A DNA stretch of 64,000 bases from DATBDN01 sp963715995 (GTDB lineage Bacteria > Actinomycetota > Thermoleophilia > Solirubrobacterales > Thermoleophilaceae): NCBI GenBank assembly GCA_963715995.1, contig OY970283.1:868001-932000 (forward strand), in the 5' to 3' direction. Shown in pieces: positions 23,823-31,752 of this stretch (position 1 is the stretch's first letter; each line of letters opens with the position of its first letter). The notes under the pieces were generated by a model. The model was given only the letters and a program-made list of their open reading frames with translations, was not told where the DNA came from and made no database searches. The position numbers and the translations under genes were made by a program.

Positions 23823-24565
23823 TGCCAGTCGCAGAGGCCAAGGTCCATCCGCGCCTGCGGGAGCAGTACGAGAAGGAGATCAAGCCTGCGCTGATCAAGC
23901 GCTTCGGCTACTCGAGCTCGATGCAGGCTCCGAAGATCGAGAAGATCACCGTGAACATGGGCGTCGGCGACGCGAAGAGCGAGTCGAAGATCCTCGAGGC
24001 AGCCACCGAGCAGCTCGGGATCATCACCGGCCAGCAGCCGAACATCCGCCGTTCGCGCAAGTCGATCGCGCAGTTCAAGCTGCGCGAGGGCAACCCCGTC
24101 GGCGTGGCCGTGACGCTGCGCGGCGCGCGCATGTACGAGTTCCTCGACCGGCTGATCTCGGTCGCGATCCCGCGGATCCGCGACTTCCGCGGCCTGCCGG
24201 CCAAGTTCGACGGGCGCGGCAACTACACGCTCGGCGTCCGCGAGCAGATCATCTTCCCCGAGATCGACTACGACGCCATCGACCAGGTTCGCGGCCTGGA
24301 CATCGTCTTCACGACCTCGGCGCAGAACGACGAGGAGGGCTACGCCCTGCTCGAGTCGTTCGGCTTCCCGTTCGTCGATCGCGCCACGCGCCAGGCCGAG
24401 GAGGCCGCCGCGGCGTCATCGGTCTCCGACGAGGAGCGCCAGGCCAAGCTCGAGGCGGAGCAGGCGGCGCTCGAGCAGCTCAAGGAAGAGAACCCGGAGG
24501 CGTACGCGACGCCCGAGCCCCAAGAGGACGACGCTACCCTCGACGAGTCGGAAAGCACTGAATAA
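23822..24565 (+). CDS. rplE: 50S ribosomal protein L5 (uL5) with C-terminal extension
   Basis: 247 residues against the usual 180-190. The core (RLREQYEKEIKPALIKRFGY, KITVNMGVGDAK, SIAQFKLREG, RGLPAKFDGRGNYTLGVREQ, TTSAQNDEEGYALLESFGFPF) ends near residue 190. A Glu/Ala-rich segment of about 58 residues then follows; part of it (DEERQAKLEAEQAALEQL) is likely helical. L5 binds 5S rRNA and the P-site tRNA. The tail is one of several unusual extensions in this operon. Confidence 0.96.
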   Translation: MPVAEAKVHPRLREQYEKEIKPALIKRFGYSSSMQAPKIEKITVNMGVGDAKSESKILEAATEQLGIITGQQPNIRRSRKSIAQFKLREGNPVGVAVTLRGARMYEFLDRLISVAIPRIRDFRGLPAKFDGRGNYTLGVREQIIFPEIDYDAIDQVRGLDIVFTTSAQNDEEGYALLESFGFPFVDRATRQAEEAAAASSVSDEERQAKLEAEQAALEQLKEENPEAYATPEPQEDDATLDESESTE

Positions 24566-24568
24566 CCC

Positions 24569-24754
24569 ATGGCCAAGACTTCACAACGTGTCAAGCAATC
24601 GCGCCCGAACAAGTACTCGACGCGCAACTACAACCGCTGCAAGCGCTGCGGTCGTCCGCGTGCCTACTTCCGCAAGTTCGGGCTGTGCCGGATCTGCCTG
24701 CGCAACATCGCGCACGAGGGCCTGATCCCGGGCGTCAAGAAGTCGAGCTGGTAG
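24569..24754 (+). CDS. rpsZ: 30S ribosomal protein S14 type Z (uS14)
   Basis: 61 residues, the short zinc-binding form. The zinc ligands are C24, C27, C40 and C43 (CKRC and CRIC). Starts MAKTSQRVKQSRPNKYSTR. Sits between rplE and rpsH as expected. The zinc-independent paralogue (rpsN, about 100 residues) is not in this window. Confidence 0.97.
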   Translation: MAKTSQRVKQSRPNKYSTRNYNRCKRCGRPRAYFRKFGLCRICLRNIAHEGLIPGVKKSSW

Positions 24755-24764
24755 GTCGAGCGCG

Positions 24765-25163
24765 ATGTCGATGACGGACCCGATCGCCGATTTCCTGACC
24801 CGCATCCGCAACGGGCTTCACGCGGGGCATGACGAGGTCGTCATCCCGCACTCGAAGATGAAGGCGGAGCTGGCGCGCATCCTCCAGGAGCAGGGCTACA
24901 TCGACGGCTGGTCCGTCGAGCGCGCGCGCGTTGGCGAGGAGCTGCACGTGCGGCTCAAGTACACGGAGAGCCGCAGCTCGGTCATCTCGGGCCTGCGCCG
25001 CGTGTCGAAGCCCGGCCGCCGCACCTACGTCGGCTCGCAGAAGGTGCCGCGCGTGCTCGGCGGCATGGGCACCTCGATCGTCTCCACTTCCAGCGGCCTC
25101 ATGACCGGCCACGACGCGCGCCGCAACGGCGTCGGCGGCGAGCTGGTCGCGGAGGTCTGGTAG
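24765..25163 (+). CDS. rpsH: 30S ribosomal protein S8 (uS8)
   Basis: 132 residues; binds the 16S central domain and, in some bacteria, represses the spc operon. Start MSMTDPIADFLTRIRNG and C-terminal GTSIVSTSSGLMTGHDARRNGVGGELVAEVW are diagnostic. Follows rpsZ by 10 bases and precedes rplF by 4. Confidence 0.97.
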   Translation: MSMTDPIADFLTRIRNGLHAGHDEVVIPHSKMKAELARILQEQGYIDGWSVERARVGEELHVRLKYTESRSSVISGLRRVSKPGRRTYVGSQKVPRVLGGMGTSIVSTSSGLMTGHDARRNGVGGELVAEVW

Positions 25164-25167
25164 CACC

Positions 25168-25701
25168 ATGTCCCGCATCGGGCGACAGCCGATCACGGTC
25201 CCCTCGGGCGTCGAGCTGACGATCGAGCCGGAGCTCGTGCGCGTGAAGGGCCCGAAGGGCGAGCTTCAGGAGCGCGTCTCGCGCGACATGAAGATCGAGC
25301 AGGACGACGGCGCCGTCACGGTGTCGCGTCCCTCCGACCGCCGCGACCACCGCGCGCTCCACGGGCTCACCCGCTCGCTGGTGGCGAACATGGTCGAGGG
25401 AGTGACCCAGGGCTTCGAGAAGAAGCTCGAGATCCAGGGCGTCGGTTATCGCGCAGCGCTGCGCGGCCGGGACATCGAGCTGTCGGTGGGCTACTCGCAC
25501 ACCGTCACGATCGAGGCGCCCGCGGGCATCGAGTTCGAGGTGCCGCAGCCCACTCGCATCACCGTTCGCGGCTTCTCCAAGCAGGTCGTCGGCGAGACCG
25601 CGGCGCGCATCCGCAAGGTGCGCCCGCCCGAGCCGTACAAGGGCAAGGGAATCCGTTACGAGGGCGAGCACGTCCAGCGGAAGGTCGGCAAGCGCGCATG
25701 A
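25168..25701 (+). CDS. rplF: 50S ribosomal protein L6 (uL6)
   Basis: 177 residues, normal length. MSRIGRQPITVPSGVEL, VKGPKGELQ, LEIQGVGYRAALRG, GYSHTV and the C-terminal RKVRPPEPYKGKGIRYEGEHVQRKVGKRA are present. L6 sits by the factor-binding site. The stop overlaps the rplR start (ATGA). Confidence 0.98.
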   Translation: MSRIGRQPITVPSGVELTIEPELVRVKGPKGELQERVSRDMKIEQDDGAVTVSRPSDRRDHRALHGLTRSLVANMVEGVTQGFEKKLEIQGVGYRAALRGRDIELSVGYSHTVTIEAPAGIEFEVPQPTRITVRGFSKQVVGETAARIRKVRPPEPYKGKGIRYEGEHVQRKVGKRA

Positions 25702-26051
25702 GCGTGACGAGCAAGCCCACCAAGCGCCTCAAGCGCCGCCGGCGCGTGCGCGCGAAGGTCCGCGGCAACGCGGAGCGTCCGCGCCTGTCCGTGTTCCGCT
25801 CGAACCGGGGAATCTTCGCCCAGCTGATCGACGACGTGAGCGGCCGCACCCTGGCCGCCGTCAACTGGACTGAGGCCGACACGCGCTCGCTCCAGTCGAT
25901 GGAGCAGGCCAAGCGGGTCGGCGAGCTGCTCGCGCAGCGCGCCAAGGAGGCCGGCATCGAGAGCTGCGTGTTCGATCGCGGCGGCTACCAGTACCACGGA
26001 CGCGTCGCAGCCCTCGCAGAGGGCGCGCGCGAAGGAGGTCTCGCGTTCTGA
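25698..26051 (+). CDS. rplR: 50S ribosomal protein L18 (uL18)
   Basis: 117 residues; binds 5S rRNA with L5. RRRRVRAKVRGNAERPRLSVFRSN near the N terminus and FDRGGYQYHGRVAALAEGAREGGLAF at the end are diagnostic. Overlaps rplF by 4 bases, and its stop shares one base with the rpsE start. Confidence 0.97.
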   Translation: MSVTSKPTKRLKRRRRVRAKVRGNAERPRLSVFRSNRGIFAQLIDDVSGRTLAAVNWTEADTRSLQSMEQAKRVGELLAQRAKEAGIESCVFDRGGYQYHGRVAALAEGAREGGLAF

Positions 26052-26686
26052 TGGCACGTGAGCAGCGAAACCGCGGACGCGACCGCGACAGCCAGTACGG
26101 CGAGCTCCAGGAGCGCGTCGTCGAGATCAACCGCGTGGCGAAGGTCGTCAAGGGCGGCCGGCGCTTCTCGTTCACGGCCCTGGTGGTCGTCGGCGACGAG
26201 CGCACGCACGTCGGTGTCGGCTACGGCAAGGCCAACGAGGTGCCGGTCGCGATCCAGAAGGGCGTCGAGAAGGCTCGCCGCAACCTCTTCAAGGTGCCGA
26301 TGCACGGCAACACGATCACCCATGAGGTGACGGGTGTGCATGGCGCCGCACGGGTGTTCCTGAAGCCGGCCTCCGAAGGTACCGGCGTGATCGCGGGCGG
26401 TGGCGTCCGCGCCGTGCTCGAGCTCGCGGGCATCCGCGACGTGCTGTCGAAGTCGCTCGGCTCGCAGAACCCGATCAACCTCGTGAAGGCGACGATGGAA
26501 GGGCTCCAGTCCCTGCGCGACCCGCGCGAGGTCGCCGAGCTGCGCGGCCTGACGATCGCCGAGGTCCTGGGCCTCGATCCGAAGGAGCCCGCCGCCGAGG
26601 CCGAGCCCGAAGCTGCCGCTGAGCCTGAAGCCGCCGCCGGCGAGCAGGCCGAGCCCGAGGCTGAGCCGGAAACGGTCGAGGCATGA
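26051..26686 (+). CDS. rpsE: 30S ribosomal protein S5 (uS5) with acidic C-terminal tail
   Basis: 211 residues. The S5 core (VVEINRVAKVVKGGRRFSFTALVVVGD, VGVGYGKANEVPVAI, GHGVIAGG-like TGVIAGGGVRAVLELAGI, LGSQNPINLVKATMEGL) is normal. About 34 C-terminal residues are an Ala/Glu/Pro repeat (PEAAAEPEAA type), matching the composition of the uL22 and uS17 extensions. S5 contributes to the mRNA channel and to accuracy. The stop overlaps the rpmD start (ATGA). Confidence 0.97.
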   Translation: MAREQRNRGRDRDSQYGELQERVVEINRVAKVVKGGRRFSFTALVVVGDERTHVGVGYGKANEVPVAIQKGVEKARRNLFKVPMHGNTITHEVTGVHGAARVFLKPASEGTGVIAGGGVRAVLELAGIRDVLSKSLGSQNPINLVKATMEGLQSLRDPREVAELRGLTIAEVLGLDPKEPAAEAEPEAAAEPEAAAGEQAEPEAEPETVEA

Positions 26687-26859
26687 GCACCGTCAAGTTC
26701 ACCCAGGTCAAGTCGATCAACGGCGCGAACCCGAAGCAGCGCGACACGCTGCGCTCGCTCGGGCTTGGCAAGATCGGGCGCTCCTCCGAGAAGGAGGACT
26801 CCAACGTCCTGCGCGGCATGCTCGCGAAGGTCTCCCACCTGGTGAAGATCGATGGCTGA
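26683..26859 (+). CDS. rpmD: 50S ribosomal protein L30 (uL30)
   Basis: 58 residues, the usual size. The translation begins MSTVKFTQVKSINGANPKQR and continues DTLRSLGLGKIGRSSEKEDS to VSHLVKIDG, matching L30 with its TLRSLGLGKI core. The ATG overlaps the rpsE stop and the stop lies 8 bases inside rplO. Present in the usual place between S5 and L15. Confidence 0.95.
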   Translation: MSTVKFTQVKSINGANPKQRDTLRSLGLGKIGRSSEKEDSNVLRGMLAKVSHLVKIDG

Positions 26860-27355
26860 CAAGGTCGAGACAGAAGACATCGGGCTGCACAACCTGAAGC
26901 CCAACCCGGGCTCGCGCCACCGCAAGAAGCGGATCGGCCGCGGCGAGGGGTCAGGGTTCGGTAAGACCTCCGGCCGCGGCCAGAAGGGCGCGGGCTCGCG
27001 CGCGGGCGCGAAGAAGAAGGTCGGCCACGAGGGCGGTCAGAACCCGATCCACATGCGGATGCGCAAGCTGCGCGGCCCGCACATGAAGAAGTCGATGCCG
27101 TTCGAGCAGTTCGGCCGCACGCACACGCAGCCGGTCAACCTCGCCGACCTCGACACCCGCTTCGACGATGGCGCGGAGATCACGCCCGAGACCCTGCGCG
27201 AGCACAACCTCGCCACGCGCAAGGATGTGCCGGTGAAGGTGCTCGGCCGCGGTGAGATCTCGAAGAAGCTCACCGTTCGCGCCCACGGCTTCTCTGCGAG
27301 CGCCCGCGAGAAGATCGAAGCGGCCGGCGGCACCTGCGAAGTCATAAAGCCCTAG
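26852..27355 (+). CDS. rplO: 50S ribosomal protein L15 (uL15)
   Basis: 167 residues. The Gly/Lys-rich N-terminal region (KKRIGRGEGSGFGKTSGRGQKG) and C-terminal globular part (LTVRAHGFSASAREKIEAAGGTCEVI) are typical. The N terminus has about 12 acidic residues before LHNLKPNPGSRH. Overlaps rpmD by 8 bases; secY follows after about 20 bases. Confidence 0.97.
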   Translation: MADKVETEDIGLHNLKPNPGSRHRKKRIGRGEGSGFGKTSGRGQKGAGSRAGAKKKVGHEGGQNPIHMRMRKLRGPHMKKSMPFEQFGRTHTQPVNLADLDTRFDDGAEITPETLREHNLATRKDVPVKVLGRGEISKKLTVRAHGFSASAREKIEAAGGTCEVIKP

Positions 27356-27373
27356 CACGGTAGGGTCGAGGTC

Positions 27374-28645
27374 GTGATGGCGACGCTCATCAACTCGCTG
27401 AAGGTTCCCGAGATCCGGCGGAAGCTCGCGTTCACGGCCGGCATGCTGGCCCTCTACCGGCTTGGCGCCTACATCCCGGCGCCGAACATCGACCTCAACG
27501 CCCTCGATGCGGTCCAGAAGCAGTTCGCGGGCAACAACATCCTGGGCTTCCTCAACCTCTTCGCAGGCGGCTCGCTGCAGCGCTTCGCGGTCTTCGCGCT
27601 CGGGATCATGCCCTACATCACGGCGTCGATCATCCTCCAGCTGCTCACGGTCGTCGTGCCGTCGCTGGAGAAGCTGCGCAAGGAGGGCGAGGTCGGCCAG
27701 CAGCGCATCACGCAGTACACGCGCTACCTGACTGTGGCGCTCGCGTTCGCGCAGTCGATCGGCTACGTCTTCCTGTTCCGCTCGTTCAACACGCAGGCCG
27801 GCACCGACATCGTCAAGGACTTCGGCTTCGGCTCGGTCTTCACGATCGTGGTCTCGCTCACGGCGGGCACCGTGCTGATCATGTGGCTTGGCGAGCTGAT
27901 CACCCAGCGCGGCATCGGCAACGGCATCTCGCTGATGATCTTCGCCTCGATCGCGGCCCGGCTGCCGCACGGGATCTCGGCCTGGTGGACCAACCCGGAC
28001 CAGGTCTTCAAGGTGATGATGCCGTTCCTCGCAGTCGGCGTGATCGCGGGCATCGTGTTCATGCAGGAGGGTCAGCGCCGCATCCCGGTCCAGTACGCAA
28101 AGCGCGTGGTCGGCCGGCGAATGGCCGGCGGTGGCTCGACCTACCTGCCCCTGCGGGTGAACATGGCGGGCGTCATCCCGGTCATCTTCGCGGCGTCGCT
28201 CATGGCGTTCCCGCCGACCGTCGGCCAGCTGCTGCACACACATTGGGCACAGGATCTCTCGACGTTCTTCAACCCCGGCGGCGTGGCCTACCTGGTCGGC
28301 GAATCGGTGTTCATCATCGTCTTCACCTACTTCTACACCGCGGTCACGTTCAACCCGGTCGAGCAGGCCGACAACCTGCGCCAGTACGGCGGCTTCATCC
28401 CAGGGGTGAGGCCAGGCCGACCGACCGCCGAATACCTCGACCGCATCCTCGCTCGGCTCACGTTTCCTGGCGCCATCTACCTGGCGCTGATCGCGGCCCT
28501 GCCGACGATCCTGATCAACCAGACGAGCGCCAACTTCTTCTTCGGCGGCACCTCGATCCTGATCGTGGTCGGCGTGGCGCTCGACACCATGAAGCAGCTC
28601 GAGGCGCAGCTCATGATGCGCAACTACGAGGGTTTCTTGAAGTGA
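27374..28645 (+). CDS. secY: Preprotein translocase subunit SecY
   Basis: Channel-forming inner-membrane subunit of the Sec translocon, 423 residues with ten hydrophobic helices. Recognisable are GIMPYITASIILQLLTVVVP, YTRYLTV, the QRGIGNGISLMIF loop, and the FNPVEQADNLRQYGGFIPGVRPGRPTAEYL loop. Start is GTG 27374 or ATG 27377: TAGGGT (27361-27366) ends seven bases before the GTG, suggesting a leaderless start, while GAGG at 27368-27371 suits the ATG. Overlaps adk by 4 bases. Confidence 0.96.
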   Translation: MMATLINSLKVPEIRRKLAFTAGMLALYRLGAYIPAPNIDLNALDAVQKQFAGNNILGFLNLFAGGSLQRFAVFALGIMPYITASIILQLLTVVVPSLEKLRKEGEVGQQRITQYTRYLTVALAFAQSIGYVFLFRSFNTQAGTDIVKDFGFGSVFTIVVSLTAGTVLIMWLGELITQRGIGNGISLMIFASIAARLPHGISAWWTNPDQVFKVMMPFLAVGVIAGIVFMQEGQRRIPVQYAKRVVGRRMAGGGSTYLPLRVNMAGVIPVIFAASLMAFPPTVGQLLHTHWAQDLSTFFNPGGVAYLVGESVFIIVFTYFYTAVTFNPVEQADNLRQYGGFIPGVRPGRPTAEYLDRILARLTFPGAIYLALIAALPTILINQTSANFFFGGTSILIVVGVALDTMKQLEAQLMMRNYEGFLK

Positions 28646-29316
28646 GCCAGCTCAACCTGGTGCTGCTCGGGCCTCCCGGGGCGGGGAAGGGCACCCAGGC
28701 CGAGCGCCTCGTCTCCGACTTCGATCTGCCGTACTACGCCACCGGCGACATCCTGCGGGCGGCGGTCAAGGACGAGACCGAGCTCGGCCGCGAGGCCAAG
28801 GACTACATGGACCGCGGCGACCTGGTCCCCGACGACCTGATCTGCAAGGTGATCATGGAGCGGATCGACAAGCCCGAGGCGGAGGATGGATTCCTGCTCG
28901 ACGGCTTTCCGCGCAACATCGAGCAGGCGGACATCCTCGAAGCAGCGCTCAAGAAGCGCGGCCGCGGCCTCACCGCCGTGCTGCTGATCGAGGCCGACGA
29001 CGACGAGGTCGTCAAGCGCATCTCCGGTCGCCGCGTGTGCGTGAAGAACGGGCACGTGTACCACGTGGACTTCGACCCGCCCAAGCACGAGGACGTCTGC
29101 GACCAGGACGGCTCGCGGCTGATCCAGCGCGACGACGACAAGCCCGAGACGATCAAGAAGCGCCTGTCGGTCTACCACGAGCAGACCACGCCGCTGATCG
29201 ACTACTACAGCTCGCGCGGGAACCTGCGCCGCTTCGACGGAAGTCGCACCCCCGGCGAGGTGCACGATCACATCCGGGCCACGCTTGCCACGCTGCGCCT
29301 GGAGGAAGAGCTCTAG
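28642..29316 (+). CDS. adk: Adenylate kinase
   Basis: Interconverts ATP, AMP and ADP; 224 residues, long (LID-containing) form. GTG 28642 gives MSQLNLVLLGPPGAGKGTQAERL (P-loop). ATGDILRAAV and LLDGFPRN follow. The LID has C..H..C (RRVCVKNGHVYH, VCDQDG); the two CxxC pairs of zinc-binding Gram-positive enzymes are reduced to single Cys each, with Asp at the last ligand position, so zinc binding is uncertain. Between secY and map, as in many bacteria. Confidence 0.95.
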   Translation: MSQLNLVLLGPPGAGKGTQAERLVSDFDLPYYATGDILRAAVKDETELGREAKDYMDRGDLVPDDLICKVIMERIDKPEAEDGFLLDGFPRNIEQADILEAALKKRGRGLTAVLLIEADDDEVVKRISGRRVCVKNGHVYHVDFDPPKHEDVCDQDGSRLIQRDDDKPETIKKRLSVYHEQTTPLIDYYSSRGNLRRFDGSRTPGEVHDHIRATLATLRLEEEL

Positions 29317-29318
29317 CC

Positions 29319-30092
29319 GTGATCATCCGCAAGTCGCCCCAGGAGATCGAGCAGATGGCGGCGTCGGGCGCGATCCTGGCGCGCTGCCTCCAGATGCTGC
29401 GCTCGAAGGCCCGCGCGGGAGTGACCACGGGCGATCTGGACGAGGCGGCCGAGACCTTCATCCGCTCGCAGGGCGCCGAGCCCGCCTTCAAGGGCTACCG
29501 CGGCTTCCCGGGCTCGATCTGCGCGTCGCCCAACTCGATGATCGTCCACGGCATCCCCGGCAAGTACAAGCTCCAGCGCGGCGACATCCTCTCGATCGAC
29601 GTCGGCGTGGTGCTGAACGGCTGGGTCTCCGACGCCGCGGTCACGGTGCCGATCGGCCCGGTCAGCCCGATCGCCACGAGGCTGATGCAGACCACGCGCG
29701 AGTCGCTCTTCGAGGCCGTCGAGCTGGTCCGCCCGGGTAACCATCTAGGGGACGTCTCGGCCGCCGTCCAGCGCAAGGTCGAGGCCGATGGCTTCGCGAT
29801 CGTCCGTGCCCTGGTGGGCCACGGCGTAGGGCGCGAGATGCACGAGGACCCCCAGATCCCCAACCACGGCGAGCCCGGGACCGGCCCGGAGCTCGAGGAG
29901 GGGATGGTCCTGGCGATCGAGCCCATGACCACAGCCGGCGATGACGGCATCCGGGTGGGCTCCGACAACTGGTCTGTATACGCCTCGGATGGCTCTCTGG
30001 CATGCCATTTCGAGCACACCGTGGCGGTCACCGCCGAGGGCCCGAGAATCCTCACTCCGTGGCACCTCGAAGAGGCCCGCAGAGCGGCCTAG
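29319..30092 (+). CDS. map: Methionine aminopeptidase type I
   Basis: Removes N-terminal Met from nascent proteins; 257 residues. The metal ligands are visible in SIDVGVVLNGWVSDAAVTV (two Asp), LVGHGVGREMHEDP (His), AIEPMTT (Glu) and CHFEHTVAV (Glu); IVHGIP carries the substrate-binding His. GTG 29319 (MIIRKSPQEIEQM) lies two bases after the adk stop. infA would normally follow but does not. Confidence 0.96.
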   Translation: MIIRKSPQEIEQMAASGAILARCLQMLRSKARAGVTTGDLDEAAETFIRSQGAEPAFKGYRGFPGSICASPNSMIVHGIPGKYKLQRGDILSIDVGVVLNGWVSDAAVTVPIGPVSPIATRLMQTTRESLFEAVELVRPGNHLGDVSAAVQRKVEADGFAIVRALVGHGVGREMHEDPQIPNHGEPGTGPELEEGMVLAIEPMTTAGDDGIRVGSDNWSVYASDGSLACHFEHTVAVTAEGPRILTPWHLEEARRAA

Positions 30093-30191
30093 GAGCCCGC
30101 TTCGCTCCACGATCAGCTGGGCCTGGAGTGCTGCTACATTTGTCTGTCCGGCCGGTAGCCGTCTCCTGGGCTGCTGCTGCCGCTTCTCTTT

Positions 30192-30305
30192 ATGAAAGTA
30201 CGAGCTTCAGTCAAACCCATGTGCGAGAAGTGCAAGCTGATCCGCCGCCACGGCGCGGTCTTGGTGATCTGCCAGAACCCTCGCCACAAGCAGAAGCAGG
30301 GCTAG
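30192..30305 (+). CDS. rpmJ: 50S ribosomal protein L36 (bL36), zinc form
   Basis: 37 residues. MKVRASVKPMCEKCKLIRRH then GAVLVICQNPRHKQKQG. The zinc ligands C11, C14, C27 and H32 are all present (C+ form). ATG 30192; the stop TAG abuts the TTG start of rpsM. The 99 bases before it (30093-30191) contain no infA and no other gene; TACATT at 30135-30140 is a possible -10. Confidence 0.96.
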   Translation: MKVRASVKPMCEKCKLIRRHGAVLVICQNPRHKQKQG

Positions 30306-30686
30306 TTGGCACGAATTTCAGGCATCAACATCCCGCTCAACAAGCGTGTTGAGATCGGGCTGACGTACATCTACGGCATCGGGCCGTCGCTTTCGCGCGA
30401 CATCCTCGACAAATCGGGGGTCTCGCGTGACACCTACGTCCGCGACCTCACCGACGACGAGGTCCTGCGCATCCGCCAGATCGTCGACGGCGATCTCACG
30501 GTCGAGGGCGACCTGCGCCGGGAGCGCTCACAGGACATCAAGCGCCTGATGGAGATCGGCTGCTACCGCGGCCTGCGCCACCGGCGCGGCCTGCCGGTGA
30601 ACGGCCAGCGCACCAAGACGAACGCGCGCACGCGGAAGGGGCCGAAGCGCATGGCCGCCGCGGGCAAGAAGAAAGTGAAGAAGTAG
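30306..30686 (+). CDS. rpsM: 30S ribosomal protein S13 (uS13)
   Basis: 126 residues; contacts tRNA and the 50S subunit from the head. TTG 30306, directly after the rpmJ stop, gives MARISGINIPLNKRVEIGLTY. The H2TH region (YIYGIGPSLSRDILDKSGV) and the basic tail GLRHRRGLPVNGQRTKTNARTRKG are normal. One-base overlap with rpsK. Confidence 0.97.
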   Translation: MARISGINIPLNKRVEIGLTYIYGIGPSLSRDILDKSGVSRDTYVRDLTDDEVLRIRQIVDGDLTVEGDLRRERSQDIKRLMEIGCYRGLRHRRGLPVNGQRTKTNARTRKGPKRMAAAGKKKVKK

Positions 30687-31084
30687 TGGCCCAGCAACGC
30701 CCAGCTCGCCGCGGCGGCCGCCGCCGGGTGCGCAAGAACATCCCCGTGGGTGTCGCGCACATCAAGTCGAGCTTCAACAACACGATCGTCACGCTGACCG
30801 ACCGCGAGGGCAACGTCATCGCGTGGGAGTCGGCGGGCGGCGCAGGCTTCAAGGGCTCGCGCAAGTCCACGCCGTTCGCGGCGCAGGTCACCGCTGACGC
30901 CGCTGCGCGCAAGGGCATGGAGCAGGGCCTCCAGAAGGTCGAAGTGCTCGTGAAGGGCCCCGGCTCCGGCCGCGAGACCGCGATCCGCTCGCTTCAGGCC
31001 GCCGGCCTCGAGGTGACCTCGATCCGCGACGTCACGCCCCAGGCCCACAACGGCTGCCGCCCCCGTAAGCGGAGGCGCGTCTAG
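30686..31084 (+). CDS. rpsK: 30S ribosomal protein S11 (uS11)
   Basis: 132 residues; platform protein near the E site. GTG 30686. GVAHIKSSFNNTIVTLTD, GFKGSRKSTPFAAQVTA, VKGPGSGRETAIRSLQ and the end DVTPQAHNGCRPRKRRRV are diagnostic. Overlaps rpsM and rpsD by one base each. Confidence 0.98.
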   Translation: MAQQRPARRGGRRRVRKNIPVGVAHIKSSFNNTIVTLTDREGNVIAWESAGGAGFKGSRKSTPFAAQVTADAAARKGMEQGLQKVEVLVKGPGSGRETAIRSLQAAGLEVTSIRDVTPQAHNGCRPRKRRRV

Positions 31085-31704
31085 TGGCACGCGACACCGG
31101 ACCTCAGTGCAAGCTTTGCCGTCGCGAGGGCGAGAAGCTCTTCCTCAAGGGAGAGCGCTGCCTGACCGACAAGTGCGGCGTCGAGCGCCGGGCATACCCG
31201 CCGGGCGACCACGGCCGCGGGCGCATGAAGCAGTCGGAGTACCGCCTCCAGCTGCGCGAGAAGCAGAAGGCCCGCCGCTTCTACGGCGTGCTCGAAGGCC
31301 AGTTCCGCACGTACTACGACAAGGCCAGCCGCCAGCCGGGAGTCACCGGCGAGAACCTGCTGCGCCTGCTCGAGACCCGTCTCGACAACGTCCTCGTGCG
31401 GCTCGGTTTCGCCGCCTCGCGGCGCCAGGCGCGCCAGCTCGTGCGGCACGGTCACTGGTCGGTCAACGGCCACCGGGTCGACATCCCCTCGTACCATGTG
31501 CGTCCGGGCGAGGTCATCGCGGTCAAGTCAGGCACAGGCGCCGACACCGTGATCCGCAACGCAACCGAACTCATTTCGTCGGTCCCGGCCTGGCTCGAGG
31601 CCGACCACGACTCTTTGACCGCCAAGGTCCTCCGCCTGCCCGACCGCGACGAGATCGTCACGCCCGTGCAGGAGCAGCTCATCGTCGAGCTGTACTCGAA
31701 GTAG
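31084..31704 (+). CDS. rpsD: 30S ribosomal protein S4 (uS4), zinc form
   Basis: 206 residues; 16S assembly initiator. GTG 31084. The N-terminal zinc site has C9, C12, C26 and C31 (CKLC and CLTDKC). LETRLDNVLVRLGFAASRRQARQLVRHGHW is the S4 RNA-binding domain. A small hairpin (accggg/cccggt, 31717-31722 with 31730-31735) lies between it and rpoA. Confidence 0.97.
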   Translation: MARDTGPQCKLCRREGEKLFLKGERCLTDKCGVERRAYPPGDHGRGRMKQSEYRLQLREKQKARRFYGVLEGQFRTYYDKASRQPGVTGENLLRLLETRLDNVLVRLGFAASRRQARQLVRHGHWSVNGHRVDIPSYHVRPGEVIAVKSGTGADTVIRNATELISSVPAWLEADHDSLTAKVLRLPDRDEIVTPVQEQLIVELYSK

Positions 31705-31752
31705 CGAACACGCAGAACCGGGCAACGTCCCCGGTAGGAAGCAGGTCCCTGA

